64,000 nt of DNA, taken from positions 1 through 64,000 of the forward strand of contig NZ_AUXY01000071.1 of the NCBI RefSeq assembly GCF_001625695.1, in the 5' to 3' direction. This document shows positions 38,879 through 47,325 of the stretch, in pieces; positions within the stretch are counted from its first letter, which is position 1; the number at the start of each line of letters is the position of its first letter. The position numbers and the translations under genes were made by a program. The notes under the pieces are model-generated. The model was not told the origin of the DNA. It saw only the letters and a program-made list of their open reading frames with translations, and searched no databases. Origin of the DNA: Pseudoalteromonas luteoviolacea H33-S (lineage in GTDB: Bacteria > Pseudomonadota > Gammaproteobacteria > Enterobacterales > Alteromonadaceae).

Positions 38879-38889
38879 TAATCATTATC
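38871..38889. promoter_or_regulatory. Fur box upstream of acnB
   Basis: GGAAATAATAATCATTATC matches 16 of 19 positions of the classical Fur consensus GATAATGATAATCATTATC. It is 184 nt before the acnB start. This suggests iron control of the Fe-S enzyme aconitase B, or of an unseen small transcript in the leader. Confidence 0.65.
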
Positions 38890-39072
38890 ACATAACTGGT
38901 ATTTATACCGCCCATTAACTTTATAAATTAGCGTAACCTAGTGAATTTAGTGTATTTTGCGGCGCAAACTAATACTAAAAAGTGCTTTTTAGTTAAATGA
39001 TTACTAGCGCTTTAAATTTAGGGTAAAATAACCCTGATTTATATATGCGTATTACTGCCTGACGAGGTTCAT

Positions 39073-41883
39073 ATGAGTTTGTATACTGAGTACTTGGAAG
39101 AAATCCAAACCCGTAAAACGGAACTTGGACTTAACCCAAAACCAATTGATAGCGCTGATTTGCTGTCAGAAATTATCGCCCAAATTAAAGACACAGAGAA
39201 CGAGCACCGCGAAGATTCTCTTAAATTCTTCATCTACAACACACTTCCTGGCACAACTAGCGCAGCTGGTGTAAAAGCACAATTCCTAAAAGAAATTATT
39301 CTAGGTGAAGAAACTGTCGCTGAAATCTCAGCTGAGTTTGCTTTTGAACTACTTTCACACATGAAAGGTGGTCCTTCAATTGCTGTGCTTCTTGATCTTG
39401 CATTTAGCAATGATGCAGCAGTTGCAAAGCAAGCTGCTGATGTACTTAAAACACAAGTATTCCTATACGATGCGGATACTGCTCGCCTACAAGAGGCTTT
39501 CAAAGCAGGTAATGCCGTTGCTAAAGATATTTTAGAAAGCTACGCGAAAGCGGAGTTCTTCACTAAGCTTCCTGATGTTGCTGAAAAAATCGAAGTTGTT
39601 ACTTTCATCGCGGGTGAAGGTGATATTTCTACTGACTTACTTTCTCCGGGTCACCAAGCGCACTCACGTGCAGACCGTGAACTTCACGGCCAATGTATGA
39701 TCACACCTGAAGCACAACAAGAAATCGTTGCGCTTAAAGAAAAGCACCCTAACGCGAAAGTGATGCTTATCGCAGAGAAAGGTACAATGGGTGTTGGTTC
39801 TTCACGTATGTCTGGTGTGAACAACGTAGCACTTTGGGCAGGTACTCAAGCAAGTCCATATGTACCATTTATCAACATCGCGCCAGTGGTTGCGGGTACT
39901 AATGGCATTGCACCTATCTTCCTGACTACTGTTGATGTAACCGGCGGTATTGGTCTTGACCTTAAAAACTGGGTTAAGAAAGTAGATGCTGATGGCAACA
40001 CAGTGACTGACGAAAATGGCGACCCAGTATTAGAAGAAGCATATTCAGTAGCAACTGGTACAGTGCTTACTATCGATACTAAAGCTAAAAAGCTTTTCAA
40101 TGGTGAAGAAGAACTAGCAGATATTTCATCTGCGTTCACACCACAAAAAGTTGAATTCATGAAAGCGGGTGGTTCTTACGCAGTTGTATTTGGTAAGAAG
40201 CTTCAAACACTAGCGGCAGAAACGCTAGGTGTTGATGCGCCGACTGTTTATGCACCTTCGAAAGAAATCTCACACGAAGGTCAAGGTTTAACAGCGGTTG
40301 AAAAAATCTTTAACCGTAATGCGGTAGGTGTTGCTTCAGATGCACCATTACACGCTGGTTCTAACGTTCGTGTGAAAGTGAATATCGTAGGTTCACAAGA
40401 TACAACGGGTCCTATGACGTCACAGGAGCTTGAAGCAATGGCTGCTTCAACGATTTCTCCACTTGTTGACGGTGCATACCAGTCTGGTTGTCACACCGCG
40501 TCTGTATGGGATAAAAAAGCGCAAGCGAACATTCCAAAGCTTATGGCGTTCATGAACAAGTTCGGCCTTATCACTGCTCGTGATCCGAAGGGCATCTACC
40601 ATTCAATGACTGACGTAATCCATAAAGTATTGAATGATATTACAATCGATGACCGCGCAATCATCATCGGTGGTGACTCACATACACGTATGTCTAAGGG
40701 CGTAGCCTTCGGTGCTGACTCTGGTACCGTTGCACTTGCACTAGCTACGGGTGAGTCGGCTATGCCAATCCCTGAGTCTGTAAAAGTGACGTTCAAAGGC
40801 AGTATGGCTGAGCACATGGACTTCCGTGATGTTGTTCACGCAACTCAAGCACAAATGCTTAAGCAATTTGGCGGCGAGAACGTGTTCCAAGGCCGTATCA
40901 TCGAAGTTCACATTGGTACACTCATGGCTGACCAAGCGTTCACTTTCACTGACTGGTCTGCAGAAATGAAAGCGAAAGCGTCAATCTGTATTTCAAACAA
41001 TGAAACGCTTATCAAGTCAATTGAGCTTGCTAAGAGCCGTATCCAGATCATGATCAACAAGGGTATGGAAAACGAAGCGAAGACGCTACAGGGCCTTATC
41101 GACCTTGCTGATGAGCGTATCGCAGGTGTTAAATCTGGCGAGCAACCAGCGCTTGCACCAGATGACAATGCTAAATACTATGCTGAAGTAGTTATTGACC
41201 TAGACGAAATCGTTGAGCCAATGATTGCTGACCCTGATGTAAACAATGAAGACGTATCTAAGCGTTATACGCACGATGTAATTCGCCCTGTTTCATACTA
41301 CAACGACAAGCCAGTAGATCTAGGTTTCGTTGGTTCTTGTATGGTTCATAAAGGCGATATGCAGATCATTGCACAGATGCTACGTAACCTTGAGAAGCAA
41401 AATGGTTCGATTGAGTTTAAAGCACCTCTAGTTGTTGCGCCACCAACATATAACATTGTTGACGAGCTAAAAGCAGAAGGTGATTGGGAAGTGCTAGCTA
41501 AGTACGCTGGTTTTGAGTTTGACGATGAAAAGCCAAAAACAGCAGCACGTACTAAGTATGAAAACATCCTTTACCTAGAGCGCCCAGGGTGTAACCTATG
41601 TATGGGTAACCAAGAGAAAGCTGAACCTGGTGACACTGTAATCGCAACGTCTACACGTCTATTCCAAGGCCGTGTTGTAGCTGATACATCAGAGAAGAAA
41701 GGTGAGTCACTACTTGGTTCAACACCATTAGTAGTGCTTTCAACTGTATTAGGTCGCTTCCCAACGATGGACGAGTACAAAGCTGCGGTTGAAGGTATCG
41801 ACCTAACAGCATTTACTCCACTTGAAGAAGAGCTAACAACTAAGTTTGGTTCTGAGCAAGCAGTGCCTGTTAAAGTAGTTTAA
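39073..41883 (+). CDS. acnB: Aconitate hydratase B
   Basis: TCA-cycle aconitase with a [4Fe-4S] cluster; also acts on 2-methylisocitrate in many bacteria. 936 residues, longer than E. coli AcnB (865) because of insertions, including about 25 residues before the CxxC motif. Cluster ligands are Cys756 (GSCMVHKGDM) and Cys840 and Cys843 (PGCNLCMGNQ). The N-terminal HEAT-like domain, the swivel domain and SGCHTASVWD and GGDSHTRMSKG motifs are present. Single gene with a strong terminator. AcnB apo-protein binds mRNA in E. coli; the same is possible here. Confidence 0.97.
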   Translation: MSLYTEYLEEIQTRKTELGLNPKPIDSADLLSEIIAQIKDTENEHREDSLKFFIYNTLPGTTSAAGVKAQFLKEIILGEETVAEISAEFAFELLSHMKGGPSIAVLLDLAFSNDAAVAKQAADVLKTQVFLYDADTARLQEAFKAGNAVAKDILESYAKAEFFTKLPDVAEKIEVVTFIAGEGDISTDLLSPGHQAHSRADRELHGQCMITPEAQQEIVALKEKHPNAKVMLIAEKGTMGVGSSRMSGVNNVALWAGTQASPYVPFINIAPVVAGTNGIAPIFLTTVDVTGGIGLDLKNWVKKVDADGNTVTDENGDPVLEEAYSVATGTVLTIDTKAKKLFNGEEELADISSAFTPQKVEFMKAGGSYAVVFGKKLQTLAAETLGVDAPTVYAPSKEISHEGQGLTAVEKIFNRNAVGVASDAPLHAGSNVRVKVNIVGSQDTTGPMTSQELEAMAASTISPLVDGAYQSGCHTASVWDKKAQANIPKLMAFMNKFGLITARDPKGIYHSMTDVIHKVLNDITIDDRAIIIGGDSHTRMSKGVAFGADSGTVALALATGESAMPIPESVKVTFKGSMAEHMDFRDVVHATQAQMLKQFGGENVFQGRIIEVHIGTLMADQAFTFTDWSAEMKAKASICISNNETLIKSIELAKSRIQIMINKGMENEAKTLQGLIDLADERIAGVKSGEQPALAPDDNAKYYAEVVIDLDEIVEPMIADPDVNNEDVSKRYTHDVIRPVSYYNDKPVDLGFVGSCMVHKGDMQIIAQMLRNLEKQNGSIEFKAPLVVAPPTYNIVDELKAEGDWEVLAKYAGFEFDDEKPKTAARTKYENILYLERPGCNLCMGNQEKAEPGDTVIATSTRLFQGRVVADTSEKKGESLLGSTPLVVLSTVLGRFPTMDEYKAAVEGIDLTAFTPLEEELTTKFGSEQAVPVKVV

Positions 41884-41902
41884 TCGTTACAGACTGACTA
41901 CG

Positions 41903-41931
41903 AAAAAGCGCGTTTAAAACGCGCTTTTTTT
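41903..41931 (+). terminator. Terminator after acnB
   Basis: AAAAAGCGCGTTT pairs with AAACGCGCTTTTT, then further T. Long perfect stem starting 20 nt after the stop. Confidence 0.94.
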
Positions 41932-42247
41932 ATGGCTGCTCTTTGAGTAGCTAGCCTCAATTATAAATTATCTGCATTTGTTTATTGACTCCCATAGCTT
42001 CTTGTCACGGATTAATTATTAGCCCGTATACTTTGCTTTAAACTGTTGCAGCTTTGAGCTCAAAAGTGTGTTTTCTGCGGATTTGAGTGAGCCATAAAAG
42101 TAGAAGCTTCAATTAAAAGGCGAACTTGGTAGGTATTTTTGCTGTGCAAGTCTAAACTTTAGCTCTTCGGAATCGTTATGTAGTAACATAAGTAGAGTAC
42201 TGTACTGTGCTCTTCACAAAGCGCTAATAATAAGGAGCTCAGGTATT
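41932..42247. other. Intergenic region acnB to small protein gene
   Basis: 316 nt without a supported frame. It should carry the promoter of the gene at 42248; a CAGG site lies just before that ATG. Nothing else recognised. Confidence 0.35.
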
Positions 42248-42469
42248 ATGAATGATCACAGCAGTTTTTATTTCCAAAGTTATGAGCAGTGGCGCCATGC
42301 GATCACTGTGCGTTGCAATATCACTCTCACTTCAGAATATGCACGAACGCGTATTGCTGCGTTAAATGATGCGAGCGATACCCATACAAAGGAATTTGCA
42401 GCAAAATATGGTGAGGCATACCTAAACCAGGTGATTGATTGGTTTAGTAGAGCAGAGCAAGAAGCCTAG
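42248..42469 (+). CDS. Small soluble protein of unknown function
   Basis: 73 residues (MNDHSSFYFQSYEQWRHAITVRC to DWFSRAEQEA). No signal peptide or membrane segment; helical, with a pattern RIAALNDASDTHTKEF and AKYGEAYLNQVIDWF. The look is of a conserved Alteromonadales hypothetical, but I cannot name a family. AAGGAG and CAGG sites precede the start. Stand-alone gene convergent with the acyl-CoA synthetase. Confidence 0.65.
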   Translation: MNDHSSFYFQSYEQWRHAITVRCNITLTSEYARTRIAALNDASDTHTKEFAAKYGEAYLNQVIDWFSRAEQEA

Positions 42470-42538
42470 TTTTATCAATTGTTGTAGCACTGCGTTCTAC
42501 TCAAAGAAAATATATCAAAAATAAAGCGTAAGAATTGA

Positions 42539-42564
42539 GCCCAACCTTTATAAAATAGTTGGGC
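42539..42564 (-). terminator. Hairpin at the 3' end of the acyl-CoA synthetase gene
   Basis: GCCCAAC and GTTGGGC form a perfect 7-bp stem with a 12-nt loop about 25 nt past the minus-strand stop; only a weak T-rich stretch follows on that strand. Confidence 0.5.
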
Positions 42565-42588
42565 ATTAGAGAGCGACTGTTCAACTTA

Positions 42589-44289
42589 TCACGATTCTGT
42601 AAGCTCTTGCTCCATGGACTGGCGCATTTTAAACTTTTGCAGCTTACCTGTGACAGTCATAGGGTATTCTTCCACTACCCGGATATGCTTTGGTACCTTA
42701 AAATAAGCGAGCTTATCTTTAAGGTACGCTCTAATATTGTCCTTATCTATTTCGTGCTCTGGCTTTGATTGCAGCCAAACACAAACTTCTTCACCATACT
42801 TTTCATCATGTACTCCAAATACTGCGGCATCTTGAACACTGGGGTGATGATAAAGGACTTCTTCGATTTCTCTAGGGTAAATATTTTCACCCCCGCGTAT
42901 GATCATTTCTTTGATCCGCCCGACAATAGTGACATAGCCATCATCGTCCATAACGCCTAAATCACCGGAGTGAAGCCAGCCTTCTTCGTCTATTGCCCCC
43001 TTTGTCTTTTGTTCATCTTGCCAGTAACCTTGCATGACGCAATAACCTCGGGCACATACCTCTCCAGTCGCGCCAATTGGCAAGGTGTTTCCTAATTCGT
43101 CTATGATTTTAACTTCCGTATGTGCCATAGCTTGTCCAACTGTGGTCACACGTTTTATGAGGGGCGCGTTGATGTATGTGATGTGATTGAGTGGGCTGCA
43201 TTCTGTTTGACCATATCCGATTAACACGTGCTCCATGTGCATTTTATTTTGTACTTCGCGCATTACTTTTTCAGGGCAAGTAGAGCCTGCCATAATGCCT
43301 GTCCTTAAAGATGATAAATCGAAGCGGTCAAATTGCTCATGCTCTAACTGGGCGATGAACATGGTCGGTACACCATGAAGCGCCGTGCACCTCTCTTCTT
43401 CGACTGTTTGCAAAGTGATATATGGGTCAAAGCTGCTACTGGGAAAAACGGCACAGGCGCCCTGACTGATACACGCAAGGTTTCCTAATACCATGCCAAA
43501 ACAGTGATATAAGGGAACTGGAATGCATAGCTTGTCTTTATCTGTTAGTTGCATTGCCTGAGCAGCTAGGTAAGCATTATTTAAGATATTGTGATGACTA
43601 AGGGTTGCGCCTTTAGGGTTGCCTGTTGTGCCTGACGTAAATTGAATGTTGATGGGTTCATTTGCAACGAGGTGTGTTGAGTATGCTTTTACATGCTCCA
43701 GATCTTGTGGTGTTACTCGCTCTAATAGTGACTCAAATAAGCATAAGCTTGGTAAATTAAGCGTACTTTCCTTATCACCTATGATCACGACATGGCTTAG
43801 GGTGGGTAATTTAGCTGCTTGCAACTGTCCAAACTGACATGATGATAGCTCAGGCGCTAGGCTTGTTAGCATTTCAATATAGTCACAGTGTTTACTATGG
43901 CCTGCCATTATAAGCATTTTGCAACCGACATTATTAAGTGCAAATTCAAGCTCTGACGGCCTATAAGCGGGGTTTATACACACCATTATTGCCCCAATAC
44001 GAGCGGTGGCAAATTGCACTAATGACCATTCAAGACAATTGGGTGACCAAATACCGACTCTATCACCTGGGCGAATACCGCAATTGAGTAATGCAGCGGC
44101 AAGTTGATCAATACGCTTTAGATATTGTCGATAAGTGAGCCGAATATTTTGGTGCTTTACAATTATCGCGTCGTTATTGGGGAATTTATTTGCTATATGC
44201 GTTAAATAATCACCAATTGTGTGATTTAAGAGAAGAAGATCAGATGGACCTTGTTGGTGGCTGTATTGCTTTTTGTAATCTGTTGTCAT
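42589..44289 (-). CDS. AMP-dependent fatty acyl-CoA synthetase
   Basis: 566-residue member of the ANL adenylating superfamily. Motifs: P-loop QFTSGTTGNPKGATLSHHN near 214-232, the adenine-binding GYGQTECSP near 350, WLHSGDLGVMDDDGYV near 435-450 with the conserved Asp, the hinge GRIKEMIIRGGENIYP near 457, and the catalytic Lys of TVTGKLQKFKMR near 548. It resembles medium/long-chain acyl-CoA ligases of Vibrio and Pseudomonas; chain length cannot be fixed. Single gene. Confidence 0.92.
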   Translation of the reverse strand: MTTDYKKQYSHQQGPSDLLLLNHTIGDYLTHIANKFPNNDAIIVKHQNIRLTYRQYLKRIDQLAAALLNCGIRPGDRVGIWSPNCLEWSLVQFATARIGAIMVCINPAYRPSELEFALNNVGCKMLIMAGHSKHCDYIEMLTSLAPELSSCQFGQLQAAKLPTLSHVVIIGDKESTLNLPSLCLFESLLERVTPQDLEHVKAYSTHLVANEPINIQFTSGTTGNPKGATLSHHNILNNAYLAAQAMQLTDKDKLCIPVPLYHCFGMVLGNLACISQGACAVFPSSSFDPYITLQTVEEERCTALHGVPTMFIAQLEHEQFDRFDLSSLRTGIMAGSTCPEKVMREVQNKMHMEHVLIGYGQTECSPLNHITYINAPLIKRVTTVGQAMAHTEVKIIDELGNTLPIGATGEVCARGYCVMQGYWQDEQKTKGAIDEEGWLHSGDLGVMDDDGYVTIVGRIKEMIIRGGENIYPREIEEVLYHHPSVQDAAVFGVHDEKYGEEVCVWLQSKPEHEIDKDNIRAYLKDKLAYFKVPKHIRVVEEYPMTVTGKLQKFKMRQSMEQELTES

Positions 44290-44802
44290 AACGGTTTCAA
44301 ATCCTTGTATCCATGATGCTTTCTTTGCCTGCTCTAAGTGACTGCAAACACGCTACCTTGTTATAAGGTATAGCTATAAGAAATATTAAAAGTGGGCAAT
44401 ATGCAAGCTGGACAAGGTGAGTAGTGCCTAAATTAGACTAAAGGAGTAATGCATTAGCTAATCTTGTAGGCGAAACGTCGTGTTCTCTAAAGTTTGTTAA
44501 GCTAAACACGCTTGAACTTTACTTCAGTACTTTGTATTAATGGGTTTTATTTATAATTTTTTTATTTAATTTTTTATATGATTTTTTATTTAATGAGTTT
44601 TTTGGGATTTAAAGCTTTTAAATATTTTCTTGCTTTCTTACCTTGTTGTTTTTTATATGAATTTTTATTTCTTTCTTGTTTTTTGTTTAGTTATTTTCAT
44701 TTGTTTTAATATTAACATATTAATTTTAAATATCTTGTTGAGTTGAGAGTTTTTTTGTTTTATTTTGTTTTTGGTTTTTCAAATAAATAATAAGGAAATG
44801 TG
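44290..44802 (+). promoter_or_regulatory. Gap with T-rich leader of secreted protein gene 1
   Basis: From about 44520 the plus strand is dominated by T with very few C. From the motif TATTAATGGGTTTTATTTAT (44535) to the ATG is 268 nt. Throughout, it lines up with the leader of the gene at 46634 (see 46381-46633): shared stretches include TATGA/TTTTTATTTC-like runs, AGTTGA followed by T-runs, and TTTTGTTTT..GG just before the ribosome site. It is probably an untranslated leader or silenced promoter region. Confidence 0.6.
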
Positions 44803-45141
44803 ATGAAAAAACTGTTATCTTTAATCTTCGCGTTGTCGCCGCTTGCTGTTTCTGCTAATTCAAGTGATGAGGGGTACATTGAATCATCAAGGTATTATGG
44901 TCCTATTACCATTTGTGAATATTATTGGACTGGTGAGTACCGTGGTGGTGGTGGAGGTGATGATCCATACCCTCACTCTGCTATTAGACCTGTTGATAGT
45001 ACTGTAGAATATGAAGATCCAGATGTACATATTTTTAAAGTAAAAGGACATAGTTATAAATGCTTGGAGCCGATTTATATGGGCCCTTACAATCGCGTGT
45101 TTAAGTTGTTTGCAGCCCGCCGTACGACTGGGTATCTATAA
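44803..45141 (+). CDS. Small secreted protein 1 (two-Cys family, paralogue of 46634 gene)
   Basis: 112 residues from ATG 44803, six bases after AAGGAA (a GTG at 44800 is also in frame). Signal peptide MKKLLSLIFALSPLAVSA. The mature part has two cysteines, Cys38 in ITICEYY and Cys87 in SYKCLEP, a glycine/acid-rich insertion (GGGGGDDPYP) between them, and a C-terminal aromatic-basic stretch. It shares the order signal peptide / ITxCEY / x-Y-x-C / basic end with the gene at 46634. Function unknown; an exported effector-like or antagonistic protein is a guess. Confidence 0.75.
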   Translation: MKKLLSLIFALSPLAVSANSSDEGYIESSRYYGPITICEYYWTGEYRGGGGGDDPYPHSAIRPVDSTVEYEDPDVHIFKVKGHSYKCLEPIYMGPYNRVFKLFAARRTTGYL

Positions 45142-45153
45142 TTTTCAATAATG

Positions 45154-45190
45154 AATATGCATGGTTTTAATCATGCATATTATAAATTCA
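45154..45190 (+). terminator. Hairpin after secreted protein 1
   Basis: AATATGCATG and CATGCATATT form a perfect 10-bp stem with an 8-nt loop, 13 nt after the stop; a T-rich repeat tract begins 10 nt later. Confidence 0.65.
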
Positions 45191-45222
45191 TCTTTTTATC
45201 TTTTTATCTTTTTATCTTTTTA
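45191..45222. repeat. 8-bp microsatellite, four copies
   Basis: TCTTTTTA repeated four times without interruption, just downstream of the secreted protein 1 terminator. Not a multiple of three and outside coding sequence; it could vary in copy number by slippage. Confidence 0.9.
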
Positions 45223-45398
45223 TTTAAAAGTTGAAATGTGCTTTTAAATTAAAAAGATAAATAAACTCTTATTGTCTTTCTATTTTAATCCCTTATATCT
45301 AAATTGGTTTTAATTTTAATGTTGATTGACTTTTTTATACAAATAGAGCTTTACTCACTGTATTTTCACTTTTACTGATATTCAGTTATCCCTAACTT

Positions 45399-46210
45399 AT
45401 TCATCGTGTTGAGTACTGAAGATACAAGGTTTTAACTTGTCCCCCGTGAGCTGTTTAAAATGATAAGCGTTCGTTTCAGTCAGTGAACGCTCTTGATAAG
45501 TAGGCTTTTTCTTCCATTGCTCAATACACATCTGATACAACAATATTATTGCGCAGTATCTTGAATGACCTTTCTCCTAATGTGGGGTGTTGTCCCTTGG
45601 AGGGTAAGCGCTACAACCCCTTTAGCTGCAATGTCATCATTGCAAGCGTGTGTATCATAAGCTTCTTGACCGGTTACCCGTTCAATGTTTTGGTATATTA
45701 TGCGTAGTAAATTACCTAACACTTCACCATCAAAGACATTCGTCGTTGATAGCTCTGCGCTGACAATGTCATGATAGGTTGCAGTTAAAGCTAAATGTAA
45801 CTTACGAAGTGCGGCGCTCGCTGGGTCGGTGTTCTCGTATATGCTATTTGCCACTGCCATAAACTTTTAGGCCAGTACTATCGACAATAATATCCGTGAC
45901 TCCCTGTATTGTGGGCTTAGTTCGATATTGAACATTAAGCAGCCTTCTTGCTTGCAAAGACAGCTGTAACCTGAGGAGGAATAGGTGCATCCAATAAATT
46001 AAGGAGTAAGTTAACGAGCCCCTTAAGTGCTCGAAGAATCAGGCAAGCTTCAATTGTAAAGTTATTATATTTAATTGAACGGCCACGCCCACCATGTTTG
46101 TCTGTGGTTTGCCATTGTTGAGTTGCGTCATTACTGAGCCAAATAGCAATATTGCCACGCTGTATCAATGTGCGATTTTAGGCAGGCCAGTTTTTAATTT
46201 TCTTTGTCAT
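45399..46210 (-). pseudogene. Decayed IS5-family (IS903-like) transposase
   Basis: Minus strand. From ATG 46210 the frame MTKKIKNWPA hits TAA, then continues in the same frame RGNIAIWLSNDATQQWQTTDKHGGRGRSI..., typical of the IS5/IS903 group N-terminus. A frameshift follows near 45970-45990, after which another frame gives TDIIVDSTGLKVYGSGK, the DDE-region motif; a further shift leads to RKLHLALTATYHDIVSAELS and YDTHACNDDIAAKG, and the last part reads KPTYQERSLTETNAYHFKQLTGDKL. At least one stop and several shifts, so it is inactive. Flanking inverted repeats were not recognised. Confidence 0.85.
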
Positions 46211-46240
46211 GGTGACTTAGGTTACGTTATGTTTTTTGAT

Positions 46241-46336
46241 CTGATCACGTAAAAGGCCAGAAGTTTAATTATTTAGGAAACAAGACCTCTGATCATGCAA
46301 AAGGTCAGAAGTTAGATTATTAAAGAAAAAAGGCCA
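46241..46336. repeat. Two imperfect 48-bp direct repeats
   Basis: Copies start at 46241 (CTGATCACGTAAAAGGCCAG) and 46289 (CTGATCATGCAAAAGGTCAG) and stay similar to their ends (GAAGTT.. ATTATT.. GACCT/GGCC). They lie just beyond the 5' end of the transposase remnant and 5' of the leader of secreted protein 2. Confidence 0.8.
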
Positions 46337-46380
46337 TTTTTTTCAATCTAAATGTTATCAAACCTTACTATAGTAATTTA

Positions 46381-46633
46381 TATTAATGGTTTTTATTTAT
46401 TTTACATTGTTATATTAAGAGGTTTTGATGCGTTTTTCGGTATTTTAATTTTCTATTTTCCTTTAGGTGTATGATTTCTATTTTTATTTTATTTTCTTTG
46501 TTGTGTTTGTTTTGTTATTTAAAATTTCTTCATAAATATTTTGATTTTTAAATGTGAGTTGATGTTTTTTGTTTTTTTGTTTAACTTTTGTTTTGGATTT
46601 TGATAAATGAACTGAAAAAGGAAATTAAATAAA
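46381..46633 (+). promoter_or_regulatory. T-rich leader of secreted protein gene 2
   Basis: Begins with TATTAATGGTTTTTATTTAT, almost the same 20 bases as at 44535, and reaches the ATG after 253 nt. T-dominated with few C. It aligns by eye along its whole length with the leader of secreted protein 1, so leader and gene were duplicated together. A GAAAAAGGAAA ribosome site lies at the end. Confidence 0.6.
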
Positions 46634-46897
46634 ATGAAAAAACAAATCGTATCTTTATTGTTATCAGTGCCATTATTAGCTGCAGTCTCTTCATCATCAT
46701 TTGCGAGCGATGAAAGTGTAAAGGAAAGTGAAATTTTTAGCTCTACTTATAAGAAAATAACTGTTTGTGAATATGAAAAAGCATATGGTAGCGGCCCGCT
46801 ATTTTTTGAGAGAACATATAATGGCCATATTTATTGTCCTACACGTATGAGGATAGGTAATTCTACTTACTTAATTAATAGAGAACGCTGGATTTAG
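46634..46897 (+). CDS. Small secreted protein 2 (paralogue of 44803 gene)
   Basis: 87 residues. Signal peptide MKKQIVSLLLSVPLLAAVSSSSFA. Mature part has Cys45 in KITVCEYEK and Cys68 in HIYCPTR, 23 residues apart against 49 in its paralogue, which has the Gly/Asp insertion. C-terminus NSTYLINRERW is aromatic-basic as in the paralogue. A clean terminator follows. Function unknown. Protein sequence has diverged far more than the leader appears to have. Confidence 0.75.
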   Translation: MKKQIVSLLLSVPLLAAVSSSSFASDESVKESEIFSSTYKKITVCEYEKAYGSGPLFFERTYNGHIYCPTRMRIGNSTYLINRERWI

Positions 46898-46926
46898 AGA
46901 TAAATTTTAATCGATTTTATTTATTT

Positions 46927-46951
46927 AAAACCCCGTATTTTCGGGGTTTTT
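46927..46951 (+). terminator. Terminator after secreted protein 2
   Basis: AAAACCCCG-TATTTT-CGGGGTTTT followed by T, 9-bp perfect stem. Confidence 0.93.
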
Positions 46952-47325
46952 ACTTTTTTATAAATTTTTAATTTAATACGCTTTATTAATTTATGTTTAG
47001 CTTCTCAATTTTATAGGTTAAGTTATGCTGGTTGTTTAACATTTTGGTGATGATTTGTTGAAAAATTAAAGAAATTTTTTCTCTATTTTTATATAAATAA
47101 ATCTGTTTTTTCTTTTTATGTTTGCAATTGAAATCAACTCGAAAAGAATGGTTGTTGATTAATTTTGTGGTTTAAAATTGGCCGGTGTGATTTTGTCATT
47201 TACAAACAATAAAGTGTAAACCCTTGTTTTTATTATAATTATTTTTCTGTAATCAAGTGTAATAGCCATTCTTTAGCGAGCAGCTAGCCTTTAATACGCT
47301 TAACAATATGAAATTAGGGAAAGTT
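46952..47325. other. AT-rich gap before secreted protein 3
   Basis: 374 nt without a supported gene. It does not align clearly with the two T-rich leaders. The 12-mer TTTAATACGCTT occurs at 46972 and 47290. Presumed promoter of the gene at 47326. Confidence 0.4.

Larger units (their letters stand above)
38534..39072 (+). promoter_or_regulatory. Long leader region of acnB
   Basis: 539 nt upstream of acnB. It contains a possible 36-codon frame (38768-38878), a Fur-box match (38871-38889), a hairpin ACTAAAAA/TTTTTAGT near 38974-38995 and a small AGGGT/ACCCT repeat near 39020-39035. The acnB promoter is probably near or after the Fur site. No sRNA terminator with a good T-run was found. Confidence 0.5.

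Noticed and set aside
38890..39072. RyhB-like sRNA downstream of the Fur box
   Set aside because: The ACTAAAAA/TTTTTAGT hairpin has no following T-run and no RyhB core was seen; kept only as an open possibility.
45546..45860. 104-codon minus frame as an independent gene
   Set aside because: It is one frame-shifted fragment of the IS5-type transposase remnant.
46972..47301. 12-bp direct repeats TTTAATACGCTT at 46972 and 47290 as element ends
   Set aside because: Nothing resembling an element lies between them, and one 12-mer pair in AT-rich DNA can be chance.
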